This document shows positions 25,995 through 33,703 of a stretch of DNA of 37,953 bases, piece after piece. Within the stretch, counting starts at the first letter, position 1. Every line of letters begins with the position of its first letter. A program made the translations under genes and the position numbers. The notes beneath the pieces were generated by a model. The model made no database searches. It saw only the letters and a list, made by a program, of their open reading frames with translations, and was not told where the DNA came from. Source of the DNA: Candidatus Saccharimonadota bacterium (GTDB lineage: Bacteria > Eremiobacterota > Xenobia > Xenobiales > Xenobiaceae); assembly GCA_004554425.1 (NCBI GenBank), contig SFMI01000007.1:1-37953 (forward strand), read 5' to 3'.

Positions 25995-27053
25995 TTATTT
26001 CACAGGACAAAGCAAATCTAACCCTGTAAGCTGCTCTGCAGTAAGATTTTCCGGCAATTTCACCATAAGGCGAGCTAAAATATTGCCTGCTTCTCCTCTG
26101 GGATTAGGTAATCCTAAACCACTCATGCGAAGCATTTTACCATTAGGAGTGTTGGGAGCCACTTTAATAGAGATAGACTTGCCATTAGGCAACTTCAAAT
26201 CGGCACTCCCTCCCAAGAAAGCGTCTCTAAGCGAAACCCACAAGTCGCAGCGCAAATCGCGTCCTTCTACTTTGTAGACAGAATCCGGAGCAATATTAAT
26301 TTTGAACATGATATCGCCACAAACACCGCCACTGTTTTCACCACGCACTCTCACTTTGGAGCCGTTGGTAACACCAGCAGGCACCTTTACGTCTAAAGTG
26401 TGAGTAGCATTTACTTTACCGGTACCTCCACACATACTGCACGGAGTACCGTTAAAGAATCCACTTCCAGAGCATGAAGCACACGCGGCAGGTTTAGCAA
26501 TAGTTACCGATTTAACTGTGCCATTATAAGCTTCAGCTAAGCTAATAGTAAGCTCAGTCTCCAGAGGTTTGCTTGCTGGTGCGCTGCGACGAGCGCCTCC
26601 ACCAAAACCTTCAAACCCGGCACTGCTGCGACGAGAGCCTCCAGAAGTTCCCATATTGTTGAAGAGCATTTCAAAGAACGGAGAATATCCCGAACCACCA
26701 AAAGACGAGCTAAAGTGAGCACCGCCTCCCTGGCTGCCCTGAGAAAATTGGGAGAAGATATCAGAGAAATCGAAACCACCTTGTTGGTAGCCGCCAGCTC
26801 CGTAAGGAGGTGTCTTGCCATCCTTGACATACTTCCACTGAGCGCCAAACTGATCATACTTTGAACGTTTGTCAGGGTCGCCCAACACTTCATAAGCTTC
26901 ATTTACATCACGATACTTAAGCTCTGCATCTTTATCGCCGTGGTTCAAATCAGGGTGATACTTCTTAGTGAGCTTACGATAAGCCGATTTTATATCTTTC
27001 TGACTAGCAGAACGATCTACACCTAAAATTTTATAATAATCTTTATAATCCAT
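25995..27053 (-). CDS. dnaJ: DnaJ-like co-chaperone with a half-size zinc-finger region
   Basis: 352 residues. The J domain covers 1-70 with HPD at 33-35. A Gly/Phe/Gln/Ser-rich region spans about 80-160. The substrate-binding domains follow. Only two CxxCxGxG motifs are present (Cys191/194 and Cys205/208), whereas canonical DnaJ has four and CbpA has none. The C-terminal barrel has typical marks (KVPAGVTNGSKVRVRGEN, LRCDLWVSLRDAFLGG, NPRGEAGNILARLMVKLP). It stimulates DnaK ATPase and delivers unfolded clients. It sits 62 bases downstream of grpE, and dnaK is not in the window. Confidence 0.93.
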   Translation of the reverse strand: MDYKDYYKILGVDRSASQKDIKSAYRKLTKKYHPDLNHGDKDAELKYRDVNEAYEVLGDPDKRSKYDQFGAQWKYVKDGKTPPYGAGGYQQGGFDFSDIFSQFSQGSQGGGAHFSSSFGGSGYSPFFEMLFNNMGTSGGSRRSSAGFEGFGGGARRSAPASKPLETELTISLAEAYNGTVKSVTIAKPAACASCSGSGFFNGTPCSMCGGTGKVNATHTLDVKVPAGVTNGSKVRVRGENSGGVCGDIMFKINIAPDSVYKVEGRDLRCDLWVSLRDAFLGGSADLKLPNGKSISIKVAPNTPNGKMLRMSGLGLPNPRGEAGNILARLMVKLPENLTAEQLTGLDLLCPVK

Positions 27054-27115
27054 AGCTTTGACCCCTTAATTTAAGGCTGCGGAAAAGCTGTACTCACGAT
27101 AAAAAAGATCTAGCT

Positions 27116-27704
27116 CTACTTGGTGCTACGAGCTACACAAACCATGCTGGGACGCAAAACTCTATCGCCTATTTTGTAGCCCTTTTTAAATTCATTGGAC
27201 ACCGTTTCATCGGGAAGCTCATCTGATTCTTCCATCATAACAGCTTCGTGACACGCTGGATCGAAGGCTTTACCTTTCGCTTCGATAGGAACAACAGCAT
27301 AGCTCTCCATCATCTTGACAGCGTCTTTAAGGACTAATTCTACGCCTTGGCAAAGAGACTCAACCGTACCGCCTTTACGAGAAGCTTCAATAGCCATTTC
27401 CAAATGATCGTAAAAGCTTGCGGAAGATATCCTCTTTAGCACTATCAACACGACGCTCAAAGTTGGCATCCATACGCTTGCGATAGTTCTCGGTATCAGC
27501 AGTAACACGCTTAAGTTGCTCTTGCAATCGATTTATCTCTTGATCCTTGGCTTCCAAAAGTTCTTGAGCGTTTTCTTCCTGCTTTAATTCTTTATTTTCC
27601 ACTTGTTCGGCGTTCTCTTCAGCCTTAACAGAAGCCCCCTCAGCCTCTGCTTTAACGTCTGGCTCAACAGCGTTATGATTGTGTTTATGCTCTTTAGAAG
27701 ACAT
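27116..27704 (-). CDS. grpE: GrpE nucleotide exchange factor, split by a one-base frameshift
   Basis: The two halves are in different frames. The first part starts with ATG at 27704, after GGGAG. It has a Glu/Lys-rich N-terminus and the coiled coil (INRLQEQLKRVTADTENYRKR), reaches DIFRKLL, then runs into a stop near 27387. The second frame continues with FYDHLEMAIEA, GVELVLKD, VVPIEAKGKAFDPACHEAV and GYKIGDRVLRPSMVCVA, the conserved GrpE core. The join is at the A run 27412-27415 (T4 on the coding strand). One extra T would restore a full GrpE of about 196 residues. GrpE releases ADP from DnaK. A homopolymer slip, a sequencing error or a real mutation are all possible. Programmed frameshifting is less likely. 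Confidence 0.9.
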
Positions 27705-27867
27705 GGTACAACTCTCCCACACTTATAATCTTGTTAAAATCTTAATCCCCCGCCTATCAATTTACCTTTTTAAAATGTTTAGTTCAAGTGAAAAAGGGAA
27801 ACATATGTTTAATTCTAACGCAAATCATATGGTGAGAAAACACAGATCAATGAAAAGCCAAAATGAA

Positions 27868-27905
27868 TAAAAAAAAGAAGCTGTCACAAAATTGGTAACA
27901 GCTTC
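27868..27905 (-). terminator. Rho-independent terminator after the 350-residue secreted protein gene
   Basis: On the minus strand GAAGCTGTTAC and GTGACAGCTTC form a stem, followed by eight T (complement of 27869-27876). It lies directly after the stop at 27922. Confidence 0.92.
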
Positions 27906-27921
27906 CCTTTATAAAAATAGA

Positions 27922-28974
27922 CTAGAACTTCAATGTTGCTCTTTCAGTAAGGATATCTTCCAAAACCAAAGTCACTTTGTTATCGGCTAAACAGCGACCA
28001 GAGGCGTCATACTTGGAGAAGTAAATATTACCTTCAGTTTCTTGTCCGGGAGTTAAAGTTCTATCCAAAATCTGATCGTAACGCTCGGCTTTTAATCTAT
28101 TACCTTGTCCATCTAACAAATAAGCATGCCAATGGAAAGGCTCAACTTGGACATTGGCTTTACCAGTGTTCTTCATTTTTATATGAAAAACTAAGAACTT
28201 ATCGGCGCCACGCTGGGAATAAAGACCATTGCGCATAGAAAGGCGCTGCTCCATACTAGTGCGTCCTTCCTTAAAAGCGATCATATCAGAGTAAGCATCT
28301 AAAAGATTGTCGCTCCACCAAGTAACTTCCACGTCGAGGCTGCAGTATTTGCTCTGGTTCTTCATGGTAGCGTTATAAGCAATTTCGCCGGGGATAGTCG
28401 TGGCTGCGTTTTGCCAGACGATGCCACCGCCATGGGAAGTAGTAAAACCACTAAACACGTTGTAAGCCATCATAGGGTTGATTGAAGTTCTTCTTTGCTT
28501 ACTCATGCCACCGGAAAAATTGGCCTTTTTAGTAGAAGAAGACAAAGCCTTTTTATAATGTCCTTCTGTGCTTTCGGCAGTCTCTTCTTTTACTCGACGA
28601 GTAGTTTTGAAGCGCGGATCTAATTGATTTTTGGGTATGTTGCTCTCTATGTTTTTGGCTGTTTCTTTCTTTTCTTTAGGAGCAGCGGCAAAAGGTTTAG
28701 TGGTAATTTTGTCGCCTACAGCCACTCCACTTCCGGAAACGACTCTAACAGTAGTAGTATAATTATCGACTAAAACAGCTTCCACTTCGGCTTTGGGAGA
28801 GCCATTGCGATAGATATACCAGCGTGTCCCGGGAGTGACATTGTCAGCGATACCGCGATTGACGGTAATTTCGCCACTTTGGGCTACATTGACAACCATA
28901 CCCTCCAAATCGGCAAGCACAGGGAGGGCCAAGGCAAAAAATAACAAAATTATAAAACCTATAAAGCGGTTCAT
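27922..28974 (-). CDS. Secreted protein with an SH3-like/FlgT-type domain and a DUF4352-like C-terminal domain
   Basis: 350 residues from ATG at 28974, chosen because GGGAGA lies upstream and a signal peptide follows immediately (MNRFIGFIILLFFALALPVLA). Longer in-frame starts add a Cys/Lys-rich leader without such a site. Residues about 23-95 (GMVVNVAQSGEITVNRGIAD, PGTRWYIYRNG) resemble the small beta-barrel found in FlgT and related periplasmic proteins. A low-complexity Lys/Thr/Ser linker follows. The C-terminal part (FLVFHIKMKNTGKANVQVEP, LDRTLTPGQETEGNIYF) resembles the Ig-like DUF4352 fold. It should be periplasmic or surface-exposed. Function is unknown. It is transcribed divergently from the gene at 29262. 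Confidence 0.7.
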   Translation of the reverse strand: MNRFIGFIILLFFALALPVLADLEGMVVNVAQSGEITVNRGIADNVTPGTRWYIYRNGSPKAEVEAVLVDNYTTTVRVVSGSGVAVGDKITTKPFAAAPKEKKETAKNIESNIPKNQLDPRFKTTRRVKEETAESTEGHYKKALSSSTKKANFSGGMSKQRRTSINPMMAYNVFSGFTTSHGGGIVWQNAATTIPGEIAYNATMKNQSKYCSLDVEVTWWSDNLLDAYSDMIAFKEGRTSMEQRLSMRNGLYSQRGADKFLVFHIKMKNTGKANVQVEPFHWHAYLLDGQGNRLKAERYDQILDRTLTPGQETEGNIYFSKYDASGRCLADNKVTLVLEDILTERATLKF

Positions 28975-29212
28975 AAATTTTTCTCCCTCGCAGGAACAGC
29001 AAAAGGGCAAGCCGTTCGCTCCCTGCTCAATATTAAACTTAAAAAAATTCGCTCTAAGACGCTTAGACTTTGCAAAGTTAAAGCTAAATAAGCAAGTTGT
29101 GTTGCAAAACATATAAAAATAGTGGAAAGCGCCTCGCTGCGATTGTACAACAAGAAAAGGAATGTTTCAAACTAACGCCCAATAGGTGAACAATACTAAG
29201 CAGTGAGATTAT

Positions 29213-29235
29213 GCTCAGTCACACTGAGTCTGAGC
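29213..29235. promoter_or_regulatory. Inverted repeat in the divergent intergenic region
   Basis: GCTCAG at 29213-29218 is followed by CTGAG at 29224-29228 and CTGAGC at 29230-29235. The repeat lies about 27 bases before the start at 29262. It could be an operator or a short leader hairpin for either divergent gene. Confidence 0.3.
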
Positions 29236-29261
29236 TGCGAGCGGAGTCTTTTTTGTAAAAA

Positions 29262-29873
29262 ATGAGTAATCAAAAATCAGTAGGAGAAGTGACGAATATT
29301 ATGTCTGATCCCCAAACGGTTGGACTAAGCAACACGACAGCTCCAGTAGCCAGAGTACGCAAGAGCAGCCGCCACCTTCAAGATAGCAAAGCAGACGCTA
29401 AATTGGTTATGATCGTTTTAGCCTGTCTGTTTGTTGCTTTTATGGTTTTCGTTCGCTATTCCATCGTTTCACGCGCCGGTGCCGTAGGCAACGAAGCCAA
29501 CCAATCTTCAGACGGCCTCTACTACACCATGAAAATATCTGACCGTGAAAAAGACGGCATATATTTAACAATGTCTATTACCAACACAACTGGTTTGCCC
29601 AAAACTTTGGATTTTTCCAAAAATTCTAAAGTAGACTTTGTGGTGCAACAGCAAGTAAATGTCTTTTTTGATAAAGTACCTATTGAAATTTGGCGCTATT
29701 CCAAGGCCAATAAAAACTTCAGCAATCAAAAGGTGCTTACAATTCTGCCCAACGAGGAGCGTGTCTTCTCAGTAAAATGGGATCAAACCGACAATAGCGG
29801 TGAAAAGGTAAACGGAGGCCGTTACATTGTAACCGGCGAGATCGTGACTGGCGAGAAAAATTCCGAAGCCTAA
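29262..29873 (+). CDS. Membrane-anchored BsuPI-like domain protein
   Basis: 203 residues. The cytoplasmic N-terminus (about 1-46) is followed by one membrane helix (47-68, KLVMIVLACLFVAFMVFV), then an exported domain. Residues about 85-198 fit the BsuPI (intracellular proteinase inhibitor) beta-sandwich: LTMSITNTTGLPKTLDFS, VDFVV, IWRYSKANKNFS, LPNEERVFSVKWDQTDNSGE and GGRYIVTGEI. In many phyla this fold occurs in exported proteins without proven inhibitor activity. No strong ribosome binding site precedes the ATG. A second ATG at 29301 is possible but also poorly placed. A strong terminator follows. Confidence 0.65.
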   Translation: MSNQKSVGEVTNIMSDPQTVGLSNTTAPVARVRKSSRHLQDSKADAKLVMIVLACLFVAFMVFVRYSIVSRAGAVGNEANQSSDGLYYTMKISDREKDGIYLTMSITNTTGLPKTLDFSKNSKVDFVVQQQVNVFFDKVPIEIWRYSKANKNFSNQKVLTILPNEERVFSVKWDQTDNSGEKVNGGRYIVTGEIVTGEKNSEA

Positions 29874-29906
29874 AAAACACCAATTGCCAAAATAGTAGTA
29901 ATAATT

Positions 29907-29945
29907 AATACGCTTGAGATTTTCAAATCTCAAGCGTATTTTTTT
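29907..29945 (+). terminator. Rho-independent terminator after the BsuPI-like gene
   Basis: AATACGCTTGAGATTT pairs perfectly with AAATCTCAAGCGTATT (29907-29922 and 29925-29940), followed by a run of T. The long perfect stem isolates the downstream RNase P RNA gene. Confidence 0.93.
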
Positions 29946-30048
29946 GTGGAGAATGCCATGTAGAACCAAAACATGCATGCTTCGCTTTAGGTTATGCTTC
30001 AAGCGGCAGGAAGTAAAACAAAAAGAAGGAACTCAGGCGCAGAGTTTG

Positions 30049-30054
30049 TAGAAT
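30049..30054 (+). promoter_or_regulatory. Candidate -10 box of rnpB
   Basis: TAGAAT lies 9 bases before the 5' end of the RNase P closing stem, the right distance for a -10 element. The -35 position (about 30026-30031, AAGGAA) is not a recognisable consensus. Confidence 0.35.
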
Positions 30055-30063
30055 TGGAGTTTG

Positions 30064-30440
30064 ACGTGAGACGGGCAGCCGCGGGAGTTTTTATAGAACT
30101 CCTGAGGAAAGTCCGGGCTCCCTAGGGCAGGGTGCTGGATAACGTCCAGTAGGGGCAACCTTCAGGAAAGTGCCACAGAAATGTTAGACCGCCTAACTTT
30201 CATAAGAAAGTTCAGGTAAGGGTGCAACGGCGGGGTAAGAGCCCACCGGCAGTGCGGAGACGTGCTGGCCAGGTAAACCCCACTTGGAGCAAGATCAGCA
30301 GAAGGAGCGTCTTAAGCGCCCGGCGGCCCGTCGGATCCCTTCTCAAAAGATCGCTAGAGGAACATGGCAACATGTTTCACAGATAAATGGCTGCCATCAG
30401 CTTTATAAGCAGATACAGAACCCGGCTTACAGTCTCACGT
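30064..30440 (+). ncRNA. rnpB: RNase P RNA, bacterial class A
   Basis: The RNA component of the ribozyme that removes 5' leaders from tRNA precursors. The closing stem P1 pairs ACGTGAGAC (30064-30072) with GTCTCACGT (30432-30440). Conserved cores are present in order: GAGGAAAGTCCGGGCTCC, CAGGGTGCTGGATAACGTCCAG, GTGCCACAGAAA, GGTAAGGGTGCAACGGCGGGGTAAGAGC (30212-30241), GCCAGGTAAACCCC, and at the 3' end ACAGAACCCGGCTTAC. A T-rich tract follows at 30440-30445. The J/P layout is that of the common class A RNA, about 377 bases long. Confidence 0.98.
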
Positions 30441-30566
30441 TTTTCTCCTCCATAATTCTAACGTATATACATAGCGCTGCGCCATTGAAACGGTAAACTC
30501 TGGTCAGGCGGGTTTTTCTTCTGTGCTGATGGTCGCAGACCTCAAATTAAGGAGACAACTCTAGTA

Positions 30567-32132
30567 ATGCGAGTAACGGAAAAATTACTTTTAGGTATCG
30601 CCTGTTCGGCGCTGTGCTTAACTATGGCTGGCTGTTCTGATGATGACAACTGGTCTCCCACCGATAATTTAACTAAAAAATATGAACTGGGCACAGTCAC
30701 CGCTGCGGATAGCTCCACTTTACTGGTTAGTAACGGCCAAAGCGAAAAGGGCTTTACTGATGACATTTACATAACCAGTTCCGCTCTTCCGGCCAAAACT
30801 TCATCCACGACGGAAGCGGAAGCTAAGCTTGAAGCTGAAGAAAGCGCCGATCCTCACGGTTTAACTCACAAGCTTATCGAACAAGCCAGCGAGCTCTTGA
30901 AAGCTAAGGCCACAGAAGTCAAAGTGTTGGGAAAAGAATCTTTCACTCCAAACACCATTTATACCGATACTGCCAAAGATGAAGATGTTGTAATTAACGC
31001 CGACTTCAACTTCAGCGGTACTACTACTGAGGCCACTTTCCGTAAGATACTTGCCAATGATGAAACTAAATCCGTTTTGGTTTTCGCTGAAGTCGATCCC
31101 GACACCGAAGAAGCTTGCATTGACGAAAAAAAAGCTTTAGCTATAGATAAGATGTTCGGTGAAGCTAACCCTTATGACGATGAAGGTAAAGCTATCGGTG
31201 ACCGAGTTCGTAGTATCTTTGGTAAAGAATGGAGCAAAGACGGCGGTCGCGATGGTGAACCCAAAGTTATCATCATGATGTGCAGCAGCATGAAGAAGAA
31301 TCTTTATGGTTACTTTGATCCTAAAGATGCTTTTTCCAAGAAAGATTCTAAGTACAGCAACGAAGGTGAAATTCTTTATCTGAATAGCAATTGCGCCGAC
31401 GCCGACTTGTATTCCACTATCGCTCACGAATTCCAGCACATGTGTGACTTCAACCAGAAAGTGTGCTTAGATGGTGAGTTTTCCGGAGAATACGAAGATA
31501 CGACCATCAACGAAGGTAAGTCTACCTTGGCAGAGGATTTCTGCGGTTTCAGAATGAGAGCCGAAGACGAAGAAACTGAAGGTACTTTAGCTCCCAGCAA
31601 CTCTTACCTTTTCAGTACAGCTAGTGCTTACCTCGCCAATCCCGGCAAGGTCTCTCTGTTGTCTTTCAACAACGCTTTAGGAGAGTACGGCCAGGCTTAT
31701 CTTTTAATGAAATATATCACTGATCGCTACGGCGATAGCACTATTACCGAGATTGCTACTTCTCCGAATGTAAGTTTTGACAATATCGAAGATGTGACCG
31801 GCACAGAGTTCAGTCAACTCTATTACGATTTCGGTATGACTAACTTACTGAGCAATAGAGACAACGCTCCTGCCTTATATAACTACAAGAGTATTGATTT
31901 AAATAAGAACTACTTGCATGGCGCTGACGAGGCCAGCGCTCTCGGCAGAGCTGTTCCCGTTACAGTTACTTCTAAGAGCAATCAGTACAAAGTAAAGTCT
32001 ATGTCCAACAATTACTACAGTATCAGCTATTCTGCTCCTGAAGATAACGTTGGTGTAGGTTTGGTAACTCCTAGTACCAGTAAGTACAGTTTATCTTTCT
32101 TTAGAAATGGATTGCTTACCAAAATCTTCTAA
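30567..32132 (+). CDS. Lipoprotein with zinc-metallopeptidase motif (M30-like)
   Basis: 521 residues. The signal peptide ends in a lipobox (LTMAGC, Cys23), followed by Ser/Asp residues, so it should be a lipoprotein. Residues about 75-125 are Glu/Ala/Thr-rich. The zinc site is AHEFQHMCDF with His287, Glu288 and His291, and the third ligand is probably Glu316 in INEGKSTLAED. This is the gluzincin arrangement of M30 (hyicolysin-type) peptidases. The tail after residue ~430 has no recognised domain. The start follows GGAG with a long spacing of 12. It lies 126 bases after rnpB with its own terminator. Protease activity is inferred from motif only, and substrate is unknown. Confidence 0.7.
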   Translation: MRVTEKLLLGIACSALCLTMAGCSDDDNWSPTDNLTKKYELGTVTAADSSTLLVSNGQSEKGFTDDIYITSSALPAKTSSTTEAEAKLEAEESADPHGLTHKLIEQASELLKAKATEVKVLGKESFTPNTIYTDTAKDEDVVINADFNFSGTTTEATFRKILANDETKSVLVFAEVDPDTEEACIDEKKALAIDKMFGEANPYDDEGKAIGDRVRSIFGKEWSKDGGRDGEPKVIIMMCSSMKKNLYGYFDPKDAFSKKDSKYSNEGEILYLNSNCADADLYSTIAHEFQHMCDFNQKVCLDGEFSGEYEDTTINEGKSTLAEDFCGFRMRAEDEETEGTLAPSNSYLFSTASAYLANPGKVSLLSFNNALGEYGQAYLLMKYITDRYGDSTITEIATSPNVSFDNIEDVTGTEFSQLYYDFGMTNLLSNRDNAPALYNYKSIDLNKNYLHGADEASALGRAVPVTVTSKSNQYKVKSMSNNYYSISYSAPEDNVGVGLVTPSTSKYSLSFFRNGLLTKIF

Positions 32133-32152
32133 GTCTATTCTGACTGACACAT

Positions 32153-32196
32153 AAAAAGAAGCTCGCTTCCTGAATGCGGAAGCGAGCTTCTTTTTT
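32153..32196. terminator. Strong hairpin terminator, probably bidirectional
   Basis: AAAAAGAAGCTCGCTTCC (32153-32170) pairs with GGAAGCGAGCTTCTTTTTT (32178-32196). It ends the plus-strand lipoprotein gene. The A run on its left arm makes it usable by the convergent minus-strand gene ending at 32313 as well. Confidence 0.92.
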
Positions 32197-32205
32197 ATGT
32201 AAAAT

Positions 32206-32306
32206 TGTCAGTCAATATCTGACACATATCTGACATTATGTCAGTCAATAAAAAATAAAAAGTCAGACATATTGCGATAAAAATGTCAATCTTAAAAATT
32301 ATGTCA
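32206..32306. repeat. Cluster of TGTCA/TGACA motifs with dyad symmetry
   Basis: Between two convergent genes, TGTCAG (32206-32211) faces CTGACA (32219-32224), and CTGACA-TTA-TGTCAG (32230-32244) is a perfect 6-3-6 palindrome. Further copies of GTCAGACA and ATGTCA follow at 32262, 32283 and 32301. The region is otherwise AT-rich and has no gene. Confidence 0.5.
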
Positions 32307-32312
32307 AAGAAG

Positions 32313-33530
32313 TTAAACTTGCGGAGCGGCTGGCGTATCGGCAACAGCCTGACCAGAAGTGAGGAAATACTGTATATCTGCTGCTAAATAGTCAGCTATG
32401 TCAGGGCCACTGACTCTCATAGAGACAACCAAGTTGTCACCAGTAAAGACAACACAATTTTCACTGTCAGTCTTACGTGTCAGTATTTCCTCTAAATCGT
32501 CTAAAATAAAACTTCTGGTGTAATAAGCCAAGCCCCAGATCTCTTTGCGAATATTGACTCTTTGTTCATTAATTTCTATAACGCTTCTGTAGCCGAACTC
32601 AACTATACATAGCACAGCTATTAAGGTTGCCGCTCCGATAAAGAATGACCAGTCACCAGTAGTCATAGACTCGCTTAAAAACGAAACATAGTGATTTTTA
32701 ACTTTCCAAAACGGCGTAACTCCCACAGCAATTACTGCAGAAATCAACCAGATAAGCTCTGTAGGAACACCTGAAGCCATAAGCCCCCAGCTATAGCGTC
32801 TGCCTAAACCATAGTTGACATCTTCTACTTTCACAGGACAATTGTCCGGACGTCTTGGATGTGGAGAAGCCAAAATAGGATATTTCTTTACACGCAAGCA
32901 ATAAGGTAAATCGACGTCGGTGTAAGGAATAGTAACAGAGCGAACCGCATCAAACACTACCAATAGATCGCAACGCATCGACTTAGCCAAAAATTCGGCC
33001 AAAGCTTTACTTTCTTGCAAGCGCCCCACCCTAAAATCGAGTAAAAATTGACAGCGTCCGTCCATAAGAGTTATTTCCCAGCTGTCTAAAGCTATCTTGC
33101 CACTATTTACTTCAGCAACACTAAGTCTTATTTTCGGACTTTCTCCATATGTATAAGTTATTTCCTGAGCTAAGATACCGTCCTTAATAGAGACACTGCC
33201 GCCTTTACCGCTGTTAAACACTTTAACTTGCTTAGTTGCAAAGAAAATGGCAAAAATCCCCAAAGCAATTATGAGTAAAGAAAGAATCAAACCTGGAAAT
33301 AAATTGGGATTGCCTATTCGCAATACCAAGGCACTGAACATGTAGTAAAGTGGAATGCCACCGACTAAACCGGTAAAGATCAAGAAAGCTCCGATATTAT
33401 ATCCGGAGGTACTATTTATAATAAAGACATCGGCTTGAGAATCGACAGTCTTAGCTATAGTCCTATAAGTTTTTCTCTCTGACACAACGCTGCTCCTAAC
33501 TGCAGAAATGTCTAAGCGATAAAAAATCAT
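32313..33530 (-). CDS. Conserved-looking membrane protein, PH-domain-like C-terminus, function unknown
   Basis: 405 residues with about four membrane helices in two pairs (about 46-70, 77-100, 258-277, 296-315) separated by a soluble region of ~155 residues. The last ~80 residues (VIEINEQRVNIRKEIWG, TRSFILDDLEEILTR, NLVVSMRVSGPDIADYL) resemble the small PH-like domains of bacterial membrane proteins (DUF304-type), but this is weak. The middle soluble part contains IALDSWEITLMDGRCQFLL, a beta-rich stretch that could be a second copy of the same fold. There is no strong Shine-Dalgarno at the ATG. It is a single gene transcribed towards the lipoprotein gene. I do not recognise its family with confidence. 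Confidence 0.6.
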   Translation of the reverse strand: MIFYRLDISAVRSSVVSERKTYRTIAKTVDSQADVFIINSTSGYNIGAFLIFTGLVGGIPLYYMFSALVLRIGNPNLFPGLILSLLIIALGIFAIFFATKQVKVFNSGKGGSVSIKDGILAQEITYTYGESPKIRLSVAEVNSGKIALDSWEITLMDGRCQFLLDFRVGRLQESKALAEFLAKSMRCDLLVVFDAVRSVTIPYTDVDLPYCLRVKKYPILASPHPRRPDNCPVKVEDVNYGLGRRYSWGLMASGVPTELIWLISAVIAVGVTPFWKVKNHYVSFLSESMTTGDWSFFIGAATLIAVLCIVEFGYRSVIEINEQRVNIRKEIWGLAYYTRSFILDDLEEILTRKTDSENCVVFTGDNLVVSMRVSGPDIADYLAADIQYFLTSGQAVADTPAAPQV

Positions 33531-33703
33531 GTGTTCTTTGTCAGAACTTCGAGAATTAAGGAACAGTTAAATTAAAACCTTCTCAATATCTTCAAAAGGT
33601 AAAACATTGCTAAAAAAATGCTAGTAGCCTTCTCACAGCCACACAGCTTAGCCACTCTTAAAGGCAGGACAGAATTTACACTTAGCAGAAAAGGATGGCC
33701 ATT

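Noticed and set aside
27738..27756. Third copy of the relic upstream of grpE (ATAGGCGGGGGATTAAG)
   Set aside because: Only the G-rich core resembles the hairpin arm. No TnpB-tail codons or right-end motifs are nearby, so chance is likely.
27720..27870. Heat-shock control element (CIRCE or sigma-32 promoter) upstream of grpE
   Set aside because: No TTAGCACTC-type inverted repeat and no convincing paired -35/-10 boxes could be found.
28975..29112. N-terminal extension of the secreted protein at 27922-28974
   Set aside because: The signal peptide begins at 28974 directly after a good ribosome binding site, and the upstream codons look non-coding.
30284..30496. Small plus-strand reading frame inside rnpB
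   Set aside because: It overlaps the conserved 3' half of RNase P RNA and has no coding features.
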